A DNA stretch of 58,534 nucleotides from Bacteroidaceae bacterium (GCA_017547165.1 JAFYQK010000023.1:1-58534), one strand, 5' to 3'. Counted from the first letter of the stretch, positions 25,479-34,783 are shown. Program-made: numbers and translations. The notes: generated by a model not told the origin, from the sequence alone.

Positions 25479-27146
25479 TTAGATCTCTTCATCCTTATAC
25501 AAGAAACGTTTGATTGAACGCTTGGGAGTCTTTTCAAACTCTTGTTCCATAATCTTCACACCACAAATCTGTTCGTATGCGGGAATCTGTGTGTTCAGGT
25601 CTTTGCGGTTCTGTTCCATAATGACTTTAATCTCATCCTCACCAAGTTTAAGGGCTTTCACCTGTTCCATGTCGGGATAGATAAGTGCGTACAGTTTCTC
25701 ACCCTTCTGGATAACCACACATTCTGCAACCATAGGAAGACTATTCAGTTTATCCTCAATCTCCTCAGGGTAGATGTTCTGGCCATTGGCGCCGAGGAGC
25801 ATGTTCTTGCTGCGACCTTTGATGAAGACGTTGCCTTCTGCATCAATAATACCCAAGTCGCCGGTGTGATACCATCCGTCGATAAGTGTGGTCTCGGTAG
25901 CCTCTGGGTTCTTGTAATAACCAAGCATAACATTGTCACCTTGTGCTAAGATTTCACCTGGGATGTTTTGCGGGTCGGGACTATCAATCTTGAGTGTCAT
26001 TCGGGGTACAGCCTTACCACATGAACCTTTCTTGAATAATTTCCAATCTTCGTATGCAAGGATAGGTGCACACTCTGTTGCTCCATAACCTACGCAATAG
26101 TTGAAACCGATATCTTTTAGTAATGTTTCAATTTCCGCATTAATAGCAGCACCACCGACAATTGCTTCATAGAAGTTGCCACCAAGAGCTTCTTGCATGC
26201 CTTGGCAAATACGCTTCTTGATTTGGTCGCCAACAATGGGGAGATTCATGAGGATGCGAACCTTGGGATCCTTAATCTTGGGAAGTACAGCTTTACGCAC
26301 AATTTTTTCAAGAATAAGTGGTACGCACACAATAATGCGAGGCTTGATGTCGCTCAATGCCTTAAGGAGGATGGCAGGAGTGGGCATCTTAGTCAAGAAA
26401 TTTACATGTATGCCACGTGTGAACTCGTATATGAATTCAAATGCCAAACCATACATGTGTGCCATGGGAAGCATTGAGAGGATTTGGTCACCAGGTTTCA
26501 ACTCATTGCCTAATTTCTCATAACCAAACTCGATGTTACTCCAGATGGCACGGTAAGGAATCATTACACCCTTTGAGTTACTGGTGGTTCCAGAGGTGTA
26601 GTTAATCATTGCCAACTCTTCACGCTCGTCCTTGTGATATGAGATGTGTTCGGGACGGAAACTGTCGGGATATTTCTCTCCAAAGAGTTTGTTTAGATTT
26701 TGGCGTGCATCTAACAACTTTTTGTCCTCGGAGTACAATACCTGATAATCCTCAGTGCCCAAAATACCAATGAGGTCGGGCATTTCTTTTGGATTGATTT
26801 TCTTCCAGATTTGTTCGCTCGCTATGAGTAGTTTTGCTTCAGAGTGATTGGTAATCTGGTGTATCTGTTCGGGATGAAAATCGGATAGGATAGGAACGGC
26901 TACAGCACCATAAGTGAGTGTTGCGATGAATGCAATACCCCATTTTGATTGATTTCGACCACAAAGTGCTATCTTGTCGCCTTTTTTGATGCCAGCCTCT
27001 TCGTAAAGAATATGAAGTTTGGCAATGATACGAGCAACATCCTTGTACTGGAAAGTAACCTCTCCGTAGTCACTCATAGAATTTTTATTCCAGTTGCTTT
27101 TTACACTTTGTGCTAATGCTTCGTTGAAACTAACAGGTAAAAACAT
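25479..27146 (-). CDS. AMP-forming acyl-CoA ligase-like enzyme, copy 2
   Basis: A 555-residue enzyme of the same family, with NYTSGTTSNSKGVM, GYGATECAPI, WYHTGDLGIID and NGQNIYPEEIEDKLN. It is clearly homologous to copy 1 throughout, including the ending EKTPKRSIKRFLY. Copy 2 uses more G/C-ending codons than copy 1, which suggests stronger expression of copy 2 or a different history. It is the first gene of the pair; 27 bp separate them. The substrate is unknown; long-chain fatty acids are the default guess. Confidence 0.88.
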   Translation of the reverse strand: MFLPVSFNEALAQSVKSNWNKNSMSDYGEVTFQYKDVARIIAKLHILYEEAGIKKGDKIALCGRNQSKWGIAFIATLTYGAVAVPILSDFHPEQIHQITNHSEAKLLIASEQIWKKINPKEMPDLIGILGTEDYQVLYSEDKKLLDARQNLNKLFGEKYPDSFRPEHISYHKDEREELAMINYTSGTTSNSKGVMIPYRAIWSNIEFGYEKLGNELKPGDQILSMLPMAHMYGLAFEFIYEFTRGIHVNFLTKMPTPAILLKALSDIKPRIIVCVPLILEKIVRKAVLPKIKDPKVRILMNLPIVGDQIKKRICQGMQEALGGNFYEAIVGGAAINAEIETLLKDIGFNYCVGYGATECAPILAYEDWKLFKKGSCGKAVPRMTLKIDSPDPQNIPGEILAQGDNVMLGYYKNPEATETTLIDGWYHTGDLGIIDAEGNVFIKGRSKNMLLGANGQNIYPEEIEDKLNSLPMVAECVVIQKGEKLYALIYPDMEQVKALKLGEDEIKVIMEQNRKDLNTQIPAYEQICGVKIMEQEFEKTPKRSIKRFLYKDEEI

Positions 27147-27192
27147 ACTTTTAATAATGTAATTTTTCTGTGTTAATACTCATTTTCAAGTG

Positions 27193-27224
27193 CAAAGATA
27201 TGGAATTTTTGCACACAAACCAAA
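27193..27224 (-). promoter_or_regulatory. Promoter of the AMP-ligase pair
   Basis: Minus-strand TATCTTTG (plus 27193-27200) is the -7 box and TTTG (plus 27221-27224) lies 20 bp upstream. Both match the Bacteroidota consensus. Confidence 0.65.
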
Positions 27225-27263
27225 TAATTGTGCAAATATATGTTGCTCTCTTTATTTTTCTGT

Positions 27264-27929
27264 TCAATATGTTCTGTTTCCAAATATATAGCTTCCTATC
27301 CTTACAATATTGCTTCCTTCTTCAATCGCAATTTTGTAGTCATCGCTCATTCCCCATGAACGCCATTGCATTGAATTGGTAAGTTCGGGAAATTCCTTTT
27401 TACATTGTTCAAAGAAATTGTTCGCTGTCCTAAAATCGGTCCTTATCCTGTTCTCATCATCTGTATTAGTGGCCATACACATTATTCCGGATATGTTTAT
27501 TCCGGACATCTCTTTGTATTCTCCACTACGTAAGAACTCGAGACACTCTTCGGGACTAAATCCAAATTTGGTATCCTCTTCGGCAACGTGCAGTTGAAGC
27601 AAACAATTTATCTTTCTGTTGTAGCGAATAGCTTGTTTGTTTATCTCTTTCAGCAAGCGAGAACTATCAACGGCATGTATAAGACTGATGTATGGAGCAA
27701 TGTATTTTACCTTGTTGGTCTGCAGATGGCCGATGAAATGCCACTCAATGTCATTGGGTAATATAGGTTGTTTTTGCTGAAGTTCCTGAACATGACTCTC
27801 ACCAAATATTCGTTGTCCGGCATCGTAAGCCTGTTGTATCATTTCTACAGGATGATATTTGCTTACTGCACAGAGTTTAACCTGGTCAGGCAAGATATCA
27901 AGAATTTCCTTTATTTTTTTCGCAACCAT
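27264..27929 (-). CDS. YggS/PLPBP family pyridoxal-phosphate homeostasis protein
   Basis: A 221-residue single-domain PLP-binding TIM-barrel protein of the YggS/PROSC family, which buffers free PLP and affects amino-acid and coenzyme pools. Motifs are LCAVSKYHPVEMI (the PLP lysine is in AVSKYH), FGESHVQEL, WHFIGHLQTNKVKYI, and the C-terminal RSWGMSDDYKIAIEEGSNIVRIGSYIFGNR. Length is typical. It is downstream of the DUF4494 gene by 120 bp on the same strand, a common pairing in Bacteroidota. Confidence 0.93.
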   Translation of the reverse strand: MVAKKIKEILDILPDQVKLCAVSKYHPVEMIQQAYDAGQRIFGESHVQELQQKQPILPNDIEWHFIGHLQTNKVKYIAPYISLIHAVDSSRLLKEINKQAIRYNRKINCLLQLHVAEEDTKFGFSPEECLEFLRSGEYKEMSGINISGIMCMATNTDDENRIRTDFRTANNFFEQCKKEFPELTNSMQWRSWGMSDDYKIAIEEGSNIVRIGSYIFGNRTY

Positions 27930-28049
27930 TTGTGTATTTTGAGTTTAACGATGAGTGTTCAATGAGCAGAGAATATGCACAATAGTTTCGTGTCCCTATA
28001 TATTATAATAGGTATATTACTTTGTTAGCACTACGAAATAACTTTCCTT

Positions 28050-28487
28050 TTATTCCTCTACCTTATGCTTGAAAACATCCATTATCTGAGTTTCAGCAAT
28101 ACTAATTATCTTATAGTCGCCAAGCGTGCCTTGCATGCATTTTTCCAGTGTTTCCAATGCATTTTTCAAATCTGTTGCCTGAACAAGGTCCATCTGAGAG
28201 ATAACTTTTTCCTTTTCTGTCTTCTCATCAAATGAGATGAAACCAACCTTAACCTTATACCAACGGTCGGCATTGAGATCCTCGTTTTCGAAGAGCTCGG
28301 CAATGCGTGCCCTTTTGATATCACTTACCACAAACTCACCGCTCATATAGGGTTCCATCTCTTTAATGATGGTTTCCTCGGCCTCAGTAAAACTGAGTGC
28401 GTCTACAAGGTATGTTTCTTTTGTTGATTTGATAAGACCATTTTCCTGGGTCTTGTCATATTGTACTTTACATTCAAACCATTCCAT
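28050..28487 (-). CDS. DUF4494 family protein
   Basis: A 145-residue cytoplasmic protein matching DUF4494: it starts MEWFECKVQYDKTQENG, with TYLVDALSFTEAE next and DRWYKVKVGFISFDEKTEKEK in the middle. The family is restricted to Bacteroidota and has no known function. It lies between the YgiQ gene (upstream) and yggS (downstream). The 147 bp ahead of it hold a 22-bp repeat array that may be its promoter region. Confidence 0.85.
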   Translation of the reverse strand: MEWFECKVQYDKTQENGLIKSTKETYLVDALSFTEAEETIIKEMEPYMSGEFVVSDIKRARIAELFENEDLNADRWYKVKVGFISFDEKTEKEKVISQMDLVQATDLKNALETLEKCMQGTLGDYKIISIAETQIMDVFKHKVEE

Positions 28488-28556
28488 AGTTTGTTATTCT
28501 TTTTATAGTTAATAGTTATTTGGTATGTTATTTTGTTCTTTTAGGGATGTTGTATT

Positions 28557-28622
28557 TCAAACAAAGTAATGTCCGTTGTCAAACAAAGTAATGTTTAAGA
28601 TCATTCAAAGTAATGTTTTTCG
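28557..28622. repeat. Three-unit tandem array with exact 22-bp period
   Basis: AAAGTAATGT occurs at 28563-28572, 28585-28594 and 28607-28616, each 22 bp apart, inside units that start TC (28557, 28579, 28601). A fourth, degenerate unit begins TCACTCAAAAT at 28623. Units 1 and 2 are identical over their first 16 bases. On the minus strand each unit reads ACATTACTTTG, close to a -7 box, with the CTTTG of the next unit about 22 bp upstream. The array sits between the YgiQ stop and the DUF4494 start. It could be a multi-start promoter, a protein-binding array on one face of the helix, or a decaying repeat. Confidence 0.9.
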
Positions 28623-28634
28623 TCACTCAAAATA

Positions 28635-30527
28635 TCACCTTTTCTTTGCTGGAGCTTTCGTGTATTTTCCTCCTCCTTTATTATAATTTCTTTTATTTGA
28701 CTGAACAACAGGTGCCGACTTTTCAAAGAAGAATGATTTTTGAAGGCGTTTTTCTTCCGGATCATGTTCGCAGAAAATTTTCTCCATTGTATACGGATGA
28801 TAACCAGTTGCGAATATCGTTGTAGCCACCGTTAGCGGGGTGGGGGTGAAGTCTTGCACCTGGTCGGTGTCAAGGCCCATACTTCTTGTTTCTTTAGAAA
28901 GGTTCTCCATATCCCTTATCGTGCATCCTGGATGTGACGATATAAAATAGGGTATAATCTGTTGTTTAAGGCCAACTTCCCGATTTACTCTGTCGAAGAT
29001 ACTCTTGAATTTATGAAACAAGGTAAACGATGGCTTTCGCATAATGTCAAGAACATAATCTTCGGTGTGCTCTGGAGCCACTTTCAATCGGCCTGACACA
29101 TGGCGTGTAATCAGTTCTCTGGTATATTCTCTGGCCGCTCCGTTTAAGGCCTCATCTTTCCAATCATGAAGGAGCATATCATACCTTACACCGCTTCCTA
29201 TGTAGCTATGCTTCACTTCAGGAATATCGTTAACTGCATGGTATATATCGAGTAATGGTCGATGATCTCCATTAAGATTTGGACATATTTGTGGGTGTAT
29301 GCATGACGGACGCTTACATTTTTCGCAAGCCTTTATGTTCTTGCCATGCATCATATACATGTTTGCACTTGGTCCTCCAAGATCGCTCAACGTTCCTTTG
29401 AAATCAGGCATCTTGGCAATCTGCCTTATCTCCTTCAGTATACTTTCCTTAGAGCGACTCATGATGAACTTGCCTTGATGAGCAGATATTGTGCAGAAAG
29501 CACAACCGCCAAAGCATCCTCGATGCATATTCACCGAGAACTTTATCATTTCATATGCAGGAATGCGCTTTCCTTGATATTTGGGATGAGGCAATCTAGT
29601 ATATGGCAAATCGAAGCTGTTATCCAATTCCTCGGTTGTCAATGGAGCATATGGCGGATTTACAATAACATAACTATTGCCGGTCTTTTGAATAAGTCGT
29701 GATGCTTTTATCTTGTTGCTTTCCTCTTCAATGTGTCTGAAATTCTCTGCATGTAAAACAGGATTTCTCAGACACTCGTCATAAGCATGCAAATGAATGT
29801 CTCCTTCTTGCGGGGTTATTTCATTTGATAACACTACGGTTTGAGGTAATGTTGTCTGTTCAACAACTGCGCGGCGGAAGCCTTCTCGAGTCATTAGTGT
29901 TTCTCCGGTCACCGGGTCGTATTCCAAACTCTCGTCATATGTGGCAAGGAACGATTCGAGCATACGCACCAATTCAAGGTTTACCTTGTCGCCCATACCA
30001 TAAGTAATCATATCAGCACCAGAATCCACAAGTATCGAAGGTCGAATTCTTTCTTGCCAATAATCATAATGAGTAACACGGCGCAACGATGCCTCTATAC
30101 CTCCAAGAACCACAGGCACATCTGGAAACAATTGACGCAAGCACTGGGTGTATACTATGGTAGGATATTCGGGACGCATGTTATGTCTGCCGTCAGGGGA
30201 GTATGCATCTTCACTCCTAAGACGACGAGCTGCGGTGTATTTGTTCACCATCGAATCCATGCAGCCTGGACTAATGCCAAAAAACAATCGTGGTCTGCCA
30301 AGTCGCTTAAAGTCGCGCAAATCACCATGCCAATCGGGTTGAGGCACTATGCATACCCTCAACCCCTCTGCCTCAAGCAGACGCCCCACCACCGCCGCGC
30401 CAAACGAGGGGTGGTCAACATAGGCATCTCCTGAGAATAGTATCACATCGGCCCTGTCCCATCCGCGAAGGTCCATCTCCTTGCGTGTTGTGGGCAACCA
30501 ATCACTCAGTTGGTACATTTGCAGCAA
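28635..30527 (-). CDS. YgiQ family radical SAM protein
   Basis: A 630-residue protein of the YgiQ family. The N-terminal B12-binding-like region begins MLQMYQLSDWLPTTRKEMDLRGWDRAD, as usual for the family. The radical-SAM cluster motif is CFGGCAFC in MHRGCFGGCAFCTISAHQGK, a CxxxCxxC that holds [4Fe-4S]. The C-terminal part is Lys-rich (KRNYNKGGGKYTKAPAKKR). Substrate and reaction are unknown for this family. The start overlaps the upstream small gene by 26 bp. Confidence 0.92.
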   Translation of the reverse strand: MLQMYQLSDWLPTTRKEMDLRGWDRADVILFSGDAYVDHPSFGAAVVGRLLEAEGLRVCIVPQPDWHGDLRDFKRLGRPRLFFGISPGCMDSMVNKYTAARRLRSEDAYSPDGRHNMRPEYPTIVYTQCLRQLFPDVPVVLGGIEASLRRVTHYDYWQERIRPSILVDSGADMITYGMGDKVNLELVRMLESFLATYDESLEYDPVTGETLMTREGFRRAVVEQTTLPQTVVLSNEITPQEGDIHLHAYDECLRNPVLHAENFRHIEEESNKIKASRLIQKTGNSYVIVNPPYAPLTTEELDNSFDLPYTRLPHPKYQGKRIPAYEMIKFSVNMHRGCFGGCAFCTISAHQGKFIMSRSKESILKEIRQIAKMPDFKGTLSDLGGPSANMYMMHGKNIKACEKCKRPSCIHPQICPNLNGDHRPLLDIYHAVNDIPEVKHSYIGSGVRYDMLLHDWKDEALNGAAREYTRELITRHVSGRLKVAPEHTEDYVLDIMRKPSFTLFHKFKSIFDRVNREVGLKQQIIPYFISSHPGCTIRDMENLSKETRSMGLDTDQVQDFTPTPLTVATTIFATGYHPYTMEKIFCEHDPEEKRLQKSFFFEKSAPVVQSNKRNYNKGGGKYTKAPAKKR

Positions 30528-30798
30528 TCTTATCTTTTTGCCAATCCAAGAATAATAATATCAACTGATGCAAGCCCAATGCCTTCATATTTTCATGGAA
30601 AATGACATCTTGAGCAAGTGTGATGAGTTCTTTGTCTCCGTTGGTACGCTCAAGAAGCGAACGAACATTCAACTGTAGTTTCTCCAGAATCATCTCGTCA
30701 ACGATACCATTGCTATCCAGCAAGTTTGTAAAAAGCGAAAACTTTTCTATTGTTTCAAGATGTCCGTCACTGATAGCCATGGAACGACTACCTTTCAT
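30502..30798 (-). CDS. Small protein of unknown function
   Basis: 98 residues from the ATG at 30798 (MKGSRSMAISDGHLETIEKF). An alternative start at 30780 gives MAISDG; one at 30819 would overlap the upstream amidase stop. The sequence is mostly helical (EKLQLNVRSLLERTNGDKELITLAQDVIFHE), with no signal peptide, membrane helix or familiar motif. It overlaps the YgiQ start by 26 bp and lies directly after the amidase gene, so it is probably co-translated with both. I do not recognise it. Confidence 0.55.
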   Translation of the reverse strand: MKGSRSMAISDGHLETIEKFSLFTNLLDSNGIVDEMILEKLQLNVRSLLERTNGDKELITLAQDVIFHENMKALGLHQLILLFLDWQKDKIAANVPTE

Positions 30799-30806
30799 GT
30801 TGCATA

Positions 30807-33749
30807 TTATTTTGTACATAGGAATTGAAGTGATGCATTTATAATAGCTCTTCTTATTTCTTTATTCTCAATCATTTCAAGAGGGAACCCAAATGTTAGA
30901 CTTCTGTAGTCGTCACCTTGGTATGCCACAGCTCCAGAGGTTTGCTTTATTGATATTTGTGCCACTTGCCTTGTTATTTCAACGGTGTCTTCCATGATTG
31001 TTTCCGTGTGATATACCGTATCTATTTCGTTGAATAGTAATGTGGAGAATGCTCCTTCCGTTGCTTGCAATGCATTGACACGGGCCGTAGTGTATGATCT
31101 TGGATTAGGTTCAGAATGTAACGTGAATTCTGTACCCATTCCAGTCACCTTCATATTGTTTGTCCTTGCGTTATCCTGATAAATGTATTTTAAGACTTTA
31201 TAAGCAAAATCTCTTTGTTCCAATGAGCGTAAATCCTCTCCAACATAGGCCCCGCTTACTAAAACGCTACCACCGTTTTGGGTATATAGGGTTAATGCAT
31301 TTTGCATATATTCCGGAAAGGTCTGATACATTCGGTGCGAATATCCATCATATCTCTGTGCACCAAATATTACATCCACCATATTGTAATTGCTAAGGTC
31401 GATTTGTGGTATGGCAGTCATCATGCAAGACGAAATGCATAGGTCACGTTTTGCATTGCATTCCTCATCGGCTAACATCATGTCTTGGGCATGCAATGCT
31501 GGATAGTCGAAAGTGTTGCCGGCTGCCGGTAAACCATCTATGGCATATATGCTGGTGTTTTTCATATATGCCACACCAGGATCTTGAGCAAAGTCAAAAC
31601 CTCTAATGCTATCGCAATCAACGGCTTGAGCAGGGGCAAGACGTTCAAAACCATTGATTATCATAATGCTTTGCGCTTTCTTGTCGTATGGAATTCGTGC
31701 GCACACTTCTTCACTCATCATACTGCTTCCGCCGTTGTTCAATGCGGCTACCTTAAATCTATAAAGTATGCCAGGCGTTGCATTTATTGTAGCACGATTT
31801 GTAGTAACAACTGTGCCATTATCCCAACCACGGTTGTTCTGTTTTGTATATATAATGTATGATGTTGGTGTAGCGCTTTCTTCTAATGGATCATTTTGAG
31901 GAGTCCAGGTCAGCAGTATTTGTTTCTCTTTTTTTCTCGCAATAGCAGAAATGTCTCTCACCGGCATTGGCTGTATAGTTGGTGCTTTTCTCTCATGTAT
32001 TATTGCATTGTTTTTTAGTATGGTCTTATATATGGCACGTGCTATTATAAACTTGCAATAAGGGTCATGAGCAACCAACATGTCGGCATAGTTTTGATGC
32101 GATAATACCTCCAGAATCATTGATGGCACCTGTGGCTCGCGACTTTCCGAGTAATTGCGGTCATAGAGTGCCCGTCTGTTCCATTTACCCAAATAGAAAC
32201 TCATATCCTTATGGATTTGTGCTAGCATTGCATCTGCTAAATCTCTGCTGCACAATCGTGATAAACCGGTAGCAAGTTTCTGCTCATAAAATTGTGTTGT
32301 ATAAATGCCAAGCGTACCTATTATATCCATATTGTTACGTAAACCGGCATCAGTGTGAACACCCAATGACATCTCTATAGGAACCTTCAGTCCAGGAAGT
32401 GTGTCATTAGGCATATATACCGACCCTCGTGCAATATGACATACGGCATGGCCTCGTGCGTTAACGTCGTCAGAGTAATCGTTCACGCCATCTTTCACAC
32501 TGTATATCTCATAAGGAGCTCCGGCCCAATGCATGTAGTATCTGGCACCCTCTAAATAACGTGGCAAGCCGCTGGTTTTTTGTATTTCCTGTCCAATCTC
32601 ACCTCGTTCAATGTTTCCCATACCTCCACCGAATCTTACTGCATCAGCTGTGATTTGCCCCTTGTAGTTGCTATAGTTGCTAAGACTTACAGAACAATCC
32701 AGAGATTGCCCCTTGTCAAATGCATATGTGCCAAGATATACCCATGTACCTCCGCCCATGCGTTGGTTTACTCTAATCTTGGTTTCTATACCCTGATGTC
32801 GTATCGTGTAAATAGCGTCAGGTACACTTGTCGGCAATGTCTTATACGAAACATAAACGGCATACTCTCCACTTTCAGGTATACTGGGTATCCAAGAAAT
32901 AGTAGAGATTTTATTTGTTTCTGTTAGTGCTTTAGAAGATTTTGCCGTACCATCTGTGAATGGATTTTGTTTGTCGCGATAAATGTTTCTTATTTTTGCA
33001 AAACCTGTCCCACAACTTTTCCATTCATTGGTGCCATTTTCTTCTTGGTATATTCCATTGTGATTTGGGTGATCGTTGTCAACAATAACCTCATTTATTT
33101 GCGTATCCCTTTCTCTTGGGGTAAACACAACTGCGCCAGCGTTCTCGAGCATTGGTATCAGCATTGGAACAACAATTGTTTGGGTTAGAATGTCTTCACA
33201 TGTTGCAAACAAGTGTGGTCTTTGCCATCTCCATGCATCAGTACGGAAATCATAGTATTTACCGTGACTAGCCCATACTGCTAAATGATTGTCTTGCAGT
33301 CCGTTGGGTATTTCGTAAGGTCTGCTGAGCGATTTTGTCCAAGCATTACCTCTATATATTGTTTTACCCCAATAGCGTGTTGAGTCCCTTTCGCTTAATG
33401 TTTCTACTGGTACCAATACTTCAATAGGATAACCATTTACAGTTATGGTTATTTTCCATTTACGATATTGAACAGGTAAATATTCCTTGATGTCTGAATA
33501 TATCTTTTTAACCAATTCATTGGTAAATGGTTGGGCTACAAATGGCTCGCTTACAGTGATTTCTAAAGTATTTTCCTCTGTGCAGAACTTAACATCTTCT
33601 ACCTTGATCTTTTCCTTTCCGCTAAATGCTGTATTTTTATATGTGGAAAAATAACTGCCCAACTTCTTTTTTGTTGCTTTTGGTGTTGGTTGGGCAGAGA
33701 TGCTGGTAGCACATAAAGTGGTTATTATTAATATCAGTAATCTAAACAT
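30807..33749 (-). CDS. Secreted N-acetylmuramoyl-L-alanine amidase-like protein with a nested golvesin-type domain
   Basis: A 980-residue exported protein with a signal peptide (1-20, ending SISAQ). Catalytic-fold landmarks of the Amidase_3 (zinc) family are His162 (WASHGKYYD), Glu185 (ATCEDILTQ), TPRERD (210-215), His465 (SLGVHTDAG) and Glu547 (VPSMILEVLSHQNYADM), so all four key residues appear. Between Glu185 and His465 is an insertion of about 150 residues (230-380) with the golvesin-like beta-rich pattern (ISWIPSIPESGEYAVYVSYKT, QITADAVRFGGGMGNI). A fibronectin type III domain follows at about 600-695, and a long C-terminal region without a clear fold. Likely a surface or periplasmic peptidoglycan hydrolase. 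Its start overlaps the acyltransferase stop by one base. Confidence 0.8.
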   Translation of the reverse strand: MFRLLILIITTLCATSISAQPTPKATKKKLGSYFSTYKNTAFSGKEKIKVEDVKFCTEENTLEITVSEPFVAQPFTNELVKKIYSDIKEYLPVQYRKWKITITVNGYPIEVLVPVETLSERDSTRYWGKTIYRGNAWTKSLSRPYEIPNGLQDNHLAVWASHGKYYDFRTDAWRWQRPHLFATCEDILTQTIVVPMLIPMLENAGAVVFTPRERDTQINEVIVDNDHPNHNGIYQEENGTNEWKSCGTGFAKIRNIYRDKQNPFTDGTAKSSKALTETNKISTISWIPSIPESGEYAVYVSYKTLPTSVPDAIYTIRHQGIETKIRVNQRMGGGTWVYLGTYAFDKGQSLDCSVSLSNYSNYKGQITADAVRFGGGMGNIERGEIGQEIQKTSGLPRYLEGARYYMHWAGAPYEIYSVKDGVNDYSDDVNARGHAVCHIARGSVYMPNDTLPGLKVPIEMSLGVHTDAGLRNNMDIIGTLGIYTTQFYEQKLATGLSRLCSRDLADAMLAQIHKDMSFYLGKWNRRALYDRNYSESREPQVPSMILEVLSHQNYADMLVAHDPYCKFIIARAIYKTILKNNAIIHERKAPTIQPMPVRDISAIARKKEKQILLTWTPQNDPLEESATPTSYIIYTKQNNRGWDNGTVVTTNRATINATPGILYRFKVAALNNGGSSMMSEEVCARIPYDKKAQSIMIINGFERLAPAQAVDCDSIRGFDFAQDPGVAYMKNTSIYAIDGLPAAGNTFDYPALHAQDMMLADEECNAKRDLCISSCMMTAIPQIDLSNYNMVDVIFGAQRYDGYSHRMYQTFPEYMQNALTLYTQNGGSVLVSGAYVGEDLRSLEQRDFAYKVLKYIYQDNARTNNMKVTGMGTEFTLHSEPNPRSYTTARVNALQATEGAFSTLLFNEIDTVYHTETIMEDTVEITRQVAQISIKQTSGAVAYQGDDYRSLTFGFPLEMIENKEIRRAIINASLQFLCTK

Positions 33750-34321
33750 TAAACGACAAATTTTTTAGGATGTTTGCCTTTAAACTCCTTATAGTATTGT
33801 TTTATTATTTTCAAGTCTTGTTCAAAATCTCCCGTTGGTATTATTGTCCGAGTACATCTTATCTGTTTCTTTTCATAATCAAGACCAAACAGAAGTATAG
33901 GAATGTTGGCTTTAAGGGCAATGTAATAAAATCCCTTCTTCCATTCTTTTGCAGGCTTTCGGGTTCCCTCAGGAGTGATACACAACCTGAATGAATCCCT
34001 TTTACGTGCTTCTGCTGCAACGATGTCAGTCAGTCCTGTGTTCTTGTTCCTATATACAGGTATTCCTCCCAATCTATGCATCAGTTTGCCTATTGGCCAA
34101 AAAAAACACTCTTTCTTTATTAGAAAGTTGCAATGGAAGCCATTAGCCTTACAATATAGTATGCCAATTATAAAATCCCAATTGCTTGTGTGCGGAGCAA
34201 GGGCAATAATATATTTAGAAGGAAAGGGTTCAGTAATTTCCTCACCAAACCCCATCCAATCGTATAATATCTTTTGGCATATGTTCATTTTGTCAAAAAG
34301 TCGTTTGTGGAGGTCTTCCAC
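33749..34321 (-). CDS. PlsC-like acyltransferase (1-acylglycerol-3-phosphate acyltransferase family)
   Basis: A 190-residue membrane-associated acyltransferase. The HX4D active site is HTSNWD (LAPHTSNWDFIIGIL), and the substrate loop is TPEGTRKPAKEWKKGFYYIAL. The short length (usual 200-250) and the HTSNWD form match the Bacteroidota PlsC-like group, which may act on lysophospholipids or other lipids. It is upstream of the amidase gene with a TAATG overlap, so a cell-envelope operon is likely. Confidence 0.88.
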   Translation of the reverse strand: MEDLHKRLFDKMNICQKILYDWMGFGEEITEPFPSKYIIALAPHTSNWDFIIGILYCKANGFHCNFLIKKECFFWPIGKLMHRLGGIPVYRNKNTGLTDIVAAEARKRDSFRLCITPEGTRKPAKEWKKGFYYIALKANIPILLFGLDYEKKQIRCTRTIIPTGDFEQDLKIIKQYYKEFKGKHPKKFVV

Positions 34322-34332
34322 TTTGTTAAAAT

Positions 34333-34596
34333 TTATACCAAGGCTTGGATATCGTCAACAATATCAGTTGTGCGGTTTGCCAAATCTTCGTGCAATCTTT
34401 TGAAGAATTTTTTAGTGTTGCCTGGTTCTATATGCGATATTCTGCAGATAATGTCCGCCTGCATCATCAAGATGCTTTCCATGACATTTGCTACAGCCTC
34501 GTCATTAACCTTTTCGTATTGGTTAAGAGCGATGCACTCTGCAAAAAGTTCTGCACACAAATAGTTAACTCCTTTTTTTAGTTTTCTTTTGTTCAT
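34333..34596 (-). CDS. Small conserved protein of unknown function
   Basis: 87 residues from the ATG at 34596 (MNKRKLKKGVNYLCAELFAECIAL). An upstream in-frame ATG at 34644 adds 16 residues that overlap the promoter-like repeats, so I reject it. The chain is helical with DEAVANVMESILMMQADIICRISHIEPG in the middle. It resembles a short protein common in Bacteroidales, but I know no function. It begins the minus-strand run that continues into the acyltransferase 11 bp later. Confidence 0.65.
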   Translation of the reverse strand: MNKRKLKKGVNYLCAELFAECIALNQYEKVNDEAVANVMESILMMQADIICRISHIEPGNTKKFFKRLHEDLANRTTDIVDDIQALV

Positions 34597-34621
34597 GATA
34601 GAAAGGTTGAAGTGTGTTTGA

Positions 34622-34651
34622 CAAAGTATTTTTATATTTATCAAAGTATTT
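34622..34651 (-). promoter_or_regulatory. Two-copy CAAAGTATTT repeat, probable promoter of the minus-strand operon
   Basis: CAAAGTATTT occurs at 34622-34631 and 34642-34651, exactly 20 bp apart. Read on the minus strand the far copy supplies a TTTG at the -33 position and the near copy a TACTTTG like a -7 box. The arrangement echoes the 22-bp array at 28557-28622. Confidence 0.45.
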
Positions 34652-34783
34652 ATGGTCTTTTTTCAAGTTGTAAAGTTATTGAATAATTTATTAATATGCA
34701 AACAACTCAGGCAATTTAGGTCAAAAACAGATTAAAAAATCAATTATATTATATAACGAGATACTTCTTTTGAATTCTTTTCG

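Noticed and set aside
28557-28644. CRISPR array
   Set aside because: The units are 22 bp and contiguous with no unique spacers, and no cas gene is near.
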